From contig NC_085060.1 of the NCBI RefSeq assembly GCF_963662255.1, positions 9,611,630 to 9,675,629 on the forward strand: a stretch of DNA of 64,000 nucleotides, written 5' to 3'. Both the position numbers and the translations under genes were made by a program. The first letter of the stretch is position 1; each line of letters starts with the position of its first letter. Under the pieces are notes generated by a model. That model made no database searches. It saw only the letters and a list, made by a program, of their open reading frames with translations, and was not told where the DNA came from. Shown here in pieces: positions 60,326 through 64,000 of the stretch. This DNA is from Cinclus cinclus (lineage: Eukaryota > Chordata > Aves > Passeriformes > Cinclidae).

Positions 60326-63300
60326 TTGTATTTACGGATTTCTGGGCTGTCACTTTGTGGGCGGATATTGGTTGGATTGACGTTGACAACAGAGCCCTTC
60401 CTTGCATTTTCCCTCCTGACAGGCTCAGGCTTGGCACTAGATGCTGGAATGAAAGACACATGCAATTGTGGAAAATGTGAGTGTTTGGCTACATCTCATA
60501 TGTGAACCACCTTGCTCATGGTAGAATGAAAGAAACCCCAAAGGGGTGAGAAAACACTCTGAGAGCTTTGTATAGCAAAAAAAAAGAAAAATCTGGAAAA
60601 TTCCTCAGGCATTCCTGAGAAAGCATGGTGGTAACACAGCAGCAGAGTACAGCAAACCACATCTACAAGAAGGGCAGAAACAACATAATGAAAATTCACA
60701 GGAGTTTGTGTGAAATTCCAGTTTCAGGAGATTCTACTCAAGAGTTTTCATTTCTAAGCAATAAGCCCTCTCCAAAGCAGCCAAAAAAAAAAAAAAAGAG
60801 AGAAAGGAAAAAAAAAAACCCAAAACCCAGGAAGAACATTTTAATGCAAAAGTAAAGCATACTCACGAGAACTACAAGAAGGTCCTACTGGACTGGTGGG
60901 AGGGGTGATTGGCAGAAGTCTTGGATCTATGAATGATGTGAAGGATGTTGTAGAGGATGTGCTGCTCTTGGCAGGTGGGCTTTCAGCACATGGGCTCTGC
61001 AATGAGAAACAAGAGCTGCTCAGGCAGGCAGTGCTTGGGGCACACACCGTGTGGTGCCCTGACAGAGCTGTGATCTGCCACTAGTGACACCTCTGCCTGT
61101 GCTCACAGCAGTGTCAGAGCCCTCTGGGGCTGCCCCTGTGCTCCCTCACATGATGCTTGGGTGGGAGAAAGCCAGGGACAATGAGCAGAGGCACACCAGA
61201 ATCCTGCCATGGCAAGGAGCAGAGGGTGTGAGTCCCCTAGCTTGTGCAAAAGGGGAGGAAAAAAAAAAGCAAGGAAAGAAAGAGAGCAGAGAAGGAGATG
61301 GGGGAAAATAAGTGTAACAATGTAATCTGTTAGTCAGCTCAAGATTTCTTATCTTTCCCCCAGATAAAACTTTTTTGAAAAAGAAGGGATGTAGTGAAAA
61401 AACTCATTGTAAAAAGAGACAGGATAGAGGAACTTAAAAAGGCAGGAGTTCAAACTAGTCAATCTGTAATTTCTCTCTTACCTTAGTCAGAGGTTTGTTC
61501 TGAGGTTCCTGGCAAGTCAGTGGCACTTGTGGTGGGTTCACAGAGGAGTCTGTAATTTGGCTTTGCTGGAGGAGATCTGGCAGGAGATAGTTCTGGTTGT
61601 TTATGCTCCAAAGGCCTTCTTGGGTGTTTGGAATTTGTTTCCCTAAAATCTGATCCTGCATAAGAACATACAGTTAAATACCACATTTAGATTACTTCCA
61701 ATGCACTCTGCAACTCCGATTCATTAGGATGATAAATAGTGAGCACATGGGGAGGAGTGCACTCCCTGATTTAAAAACAAACCCTGCAGCAAGGTTAAAA
61801 CCAAAAATTAAATACCAAAGTGTACGGCAAACATCAAGATGACAAATCTGGGGTTTACTCCTGAATTGCTCCACAAATATTCTCCATCTATATTACCTCA
61901 ACCACAGAAAAAGAAGGAACTTCAGCCTCAGAGATACCAAGTCAAATGATCTGCTAATGAGTTTCAGACCCGACCTTTGCATACTGCAGACAGAAGAAGG
62001 CATTTCTTGGTTCTGGACCTGCATTTAGTTTGAAGCCCTTCACCGTTCATTACATTGCTACTTTCCATTTACTGAATTAGGAAACCTTACTCCAGAAAGA
62101 GGACATTTAGTAGGACCCAGCATCAGCATTTCCAGTATAGTGATGTTTGGTTCTGCAGACCTCCTTACAGCATCCTGTGGAAATACTTGTGAACTTTGTG
62201 AGGTACCACACAAACACTTTCCCTGACAGCACTATCTATGGAGTCAGAGGTTGTTTTCTGGGAATACATTTTATGCTTCAATTTAGATGGAAAAACTGAA
62301 ATATACGAGTCAGTATTTGAGATTGGGGAACCAAGACAGTATGGGGCTTTTTAGTTCAGTTTTCAGTCACATTCAACTGAACTGAAGCAAGCCAAATCCC
62401 CATTTGAATCACTTGGGCAGTTTGGTACACCCCAACCACTTCAAAGCAGGTCACACTGATGGGACAAGGAAAGTGATATTGGAGATGATGTGGAGACTCA
62501 TGGTGGCTGCTGGGTGAAAAAGGGTTCTGAGGAAGGGATGGGAGGCTCCATGGGAAGATGGGAGAAGACTAGAAGACAGCAGAGAAATTTATGAAAAGTG
62601 TAAGCCATCTTCCTGTTCTCCCTCCCACACTCTTTCCTCCAAACCCAGTAAAACACATAACATCAACTCCTCATCATCCTCCCTCATCCTCAGTGTGGGC
62701 CTCCAAGACCCCAACATTCTCCCTTCCCTCAAGCAGCCTGTTTCCAACACCTGGATATCAAGGGAAAGGGGAAACAATGGGCTGGTTTTGCCACAAGAGA
62801 AATACTGTTTTAAGCCCTGTTTACAGCTCTTTCTCCAAAGCAAAGTCTCTTCTCAAGGATAGTGGGACAAAGGCCAAGTGGATCTCCCTCCCCAGGCAGT
62901 AGGGTCACCACTCTGGTCTGAAGTTCAGAAACACCAGAGGTAAAGAAAACTCCTTTTTTCTTTCTACCCTGCCACAGCTCTGGAGAAAACACCAGTTTCA
63001 CAGTGATTTATTTTCCCTATCCGTGAAACAAGAATACACTCAGTAATATCTGAAAAGGGCCCTGACACCAAGTACAAGTCTTATTACTGTAATTTTTTTC
63101 TTGTTTTCAACCACAAAGAACATTGTTCTGCTTTGTCTCTCTTCATCTTTTCTGCGCTAATATTTTTCACAGGGGAAAATCCACATGACTGGAAGCCTCT
63201 ACTAGAAACCACAGCTGGAAGGAATCACAACATGACATATGAGAAGATAAGAATTTGTGTTAAGCCAGTATGGAGTGATGAAGTGGTTTTCCCTTGTTCT

Positions 63301-63789
63301 GGTAATATTTTAAGCAGTAAGAGGTAGTTCACTTTAAACTGGAATAAAAAGAAGTCAACATTCTTAAAAACAGCAACAATGCACACTAATAATAATCAAC
63401 AGTGCTTTTTGCCCAGTGTCTTCCCAAAATACCTTGACATCAGAAACTACTACACGTCAATAAGAAGGACAAATAAAGAACTGTAATTTTGTACCTAAAT
63501 GTAAGAGTTTCTACAGGAAGCACAAAACCCAAAACTACATTTTTTTTTCAAGGTTTAGAGCTACAATTTGCAATGACAAAGCAGAACTTCAGAGGGAGAG
63601 TGCTCCCAAGCAGTAATGGCTATGACGTTTCTCGTGCACGTTAATGACCTGACTCCCCCTCACGGTACCCACCCCCTTACAAATGGCCAAATTACCTTCT
63701 GTTCTGCCACGGTGCTTTGGGGTTTCAGTTCAATTCCATCTGGTACCCTTGTCCTTGAGAAATCTGCAATTCTGCCGCTTAGCAGTTGC
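46134..63789 (-). CDS. NRK: NRK, Nik-related GCK-family kinase, 3' half
   Basis: NRK is a germinal-centre-kinase-like Ser/Thr kinase with an N-terminal kinase domain (outside the window) and a C-terminal CNH domain. Exons 5' to 3': 63789-63696, 61655-61482, 60996-60867, 60443-60285, 58634-58491, 57297-57163, 55402-55302, 54749-54600, 51690-51531, 47140-47001, 46217-46134. All are GT-AG and phases agree; they encode 489 residues to the stop. The first three carry linker ([39 protein letters not shown]). The fourth has [20 protein letters not shown] and opens the CNH domain ([13 protein letters not shown]). The protein ends [15 protein letters not shown]. The CNH sequence is close to TNIK, MINK1 and MAP4K4; I name it NRK because it lies beside RADX, as in human. 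Confidence 0.9.
47383..47690 (-). mobile_element. Old CR1-like LINE remnant
   Basis: The + strand reads AAACCTCTGAAGGGCATCTT, CAGGACCTTGTACAGATATG, TTTGATGGATATTTCACAGCCTTTC (read in two parts), AAGGCTGAACATTTCTTCCT and TTGTGCCCATC. This is the order of blocks seen in the reverse complement of the CR1 3' region, but strongly diverged. It lies in the NRK intron between exons ending 51531 and starting 47140. Confidence 0.55.
60781..60833 (+). repeat. A-rich low-complexity tract in NRK intron
   Basis: A runs broken by GAGAG and GG, ending AAACCCAAAACCC. Similar A/C-rich tracts occur at about 12527-12560, 13860-13905 and 15074-15112. They may be decayed poly(A) or simple-sequence tracts. This one lies 35 bases beyond the donor of the NRK exon 60867-60996, reading into the intron on the minus strand. 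Confidence 0.6.
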
Positions 63790-64000
63790 CTGGTAACAAA
63801 CTCCAATTAATGAACAGAACTACTTCAGGGAAAAAAACAAAAACAAAAACTACACATAACCATGTTCAAAAGTGAACATAATTAACATTCAATAGTTACA
63901 CTCAAAGGTTCTTGTACAAAAGCAAGCTGATTAGTCTGTGGATCTGATTGAATGGACTTGTGCCTGAGGACCACTCACACACAGCAGGAAGCTTCCCCCA
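63790..64000 (-). other. NRK intron at right edge
   Basis: This is intron upstream of the first NRK exon in the window. That exon starts with the last base of a split codon, so at least one coding exon lies to the right. I see nothing else here except an AAAAAC-rich tract at about 63826-63850. Confidence 0.7.

Noticed and set aside
1..64000. CRISPR arrays, operons, prophage or bacterial systems
   Set aside because: Intron structure, CpG islands and CR1 elements show vertebrate nuclear DNA, and no regularly spaced short repeats of CRISPR type were seen.

Overview
This is nuclear DNA from a vertebrate, almost certainly a bird. Multi-exon genes with GT-AG introns are spread over tens of kb, there are CpG-island promoters, and several 3'-end fragments of CR1 LINEs are present (the 'GGTTGGAAGGGACCTTAAAGA' type of sequence that is ubiquitous in avian genomes). 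The gene set (an IL-13 receptor alpha-1-like receptor, RADX, NRK) corresponds to human Xq22-q24, which in birds is the chicken 4p / songbird 4A block. The species cannot be read from the sequence.

Layout. (1) About 0.6-10.2 kb, + strand: a class I cytokine receptor alpha chain most like IL13RA1. Eight exons can be read in phase from the first receptor domain to the stop. The signal-peptide exon and the first N-terminal exon were not found; a CpG island at about 0.64-1.1 kb may be the promoter. (2) 10.2-20.2 kb: 3' UTR and intergenic DNA, with two phase-compatible exon-like segments on the + strand (13.65 and 16.03 kb), a long imperfect hairpin (15.76 kb) and a 38-base T run. (3) 20.26-38.0 kb, - strand: a complete RADX gene, 13 coding exons with every intron phase consistent, 789 codons plus stop. 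RADX is the RPA-like single-stranded-DNA-binding protein that restrains RAD51 at stalled forks. It starts in a CpG island next to a purine-rich minisatellite. (4) 38-46 kb: intergenic DNA with CR1 fragments. SERPINA7 and PWWP3B, which lie between NRK and RADX in human, are not recognisable here. (5) 46.13-63.79 kb and beyond, - strand: the 3' half of NRK, 11 exons that include the whole C-terminal citron homology (CNH) domain. The kinase domain lies beyond the right edge.

NRK and RADX are in tandem on the - strand as in mammals. The receptor converges on RADX tail to tail. The three genes act in different pathways (cytokine signalling, fork protection, GCK-family kinase signalling), so this is a syntenic block and not a functional cluster. 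I found no clear new biological system. The best leads are the candidate exons and hairpin between the receptor and RADX, the altered WSXWS motif and the duplicated acceptor in the receptor gene, and the minisatellite at the RADX promoter.
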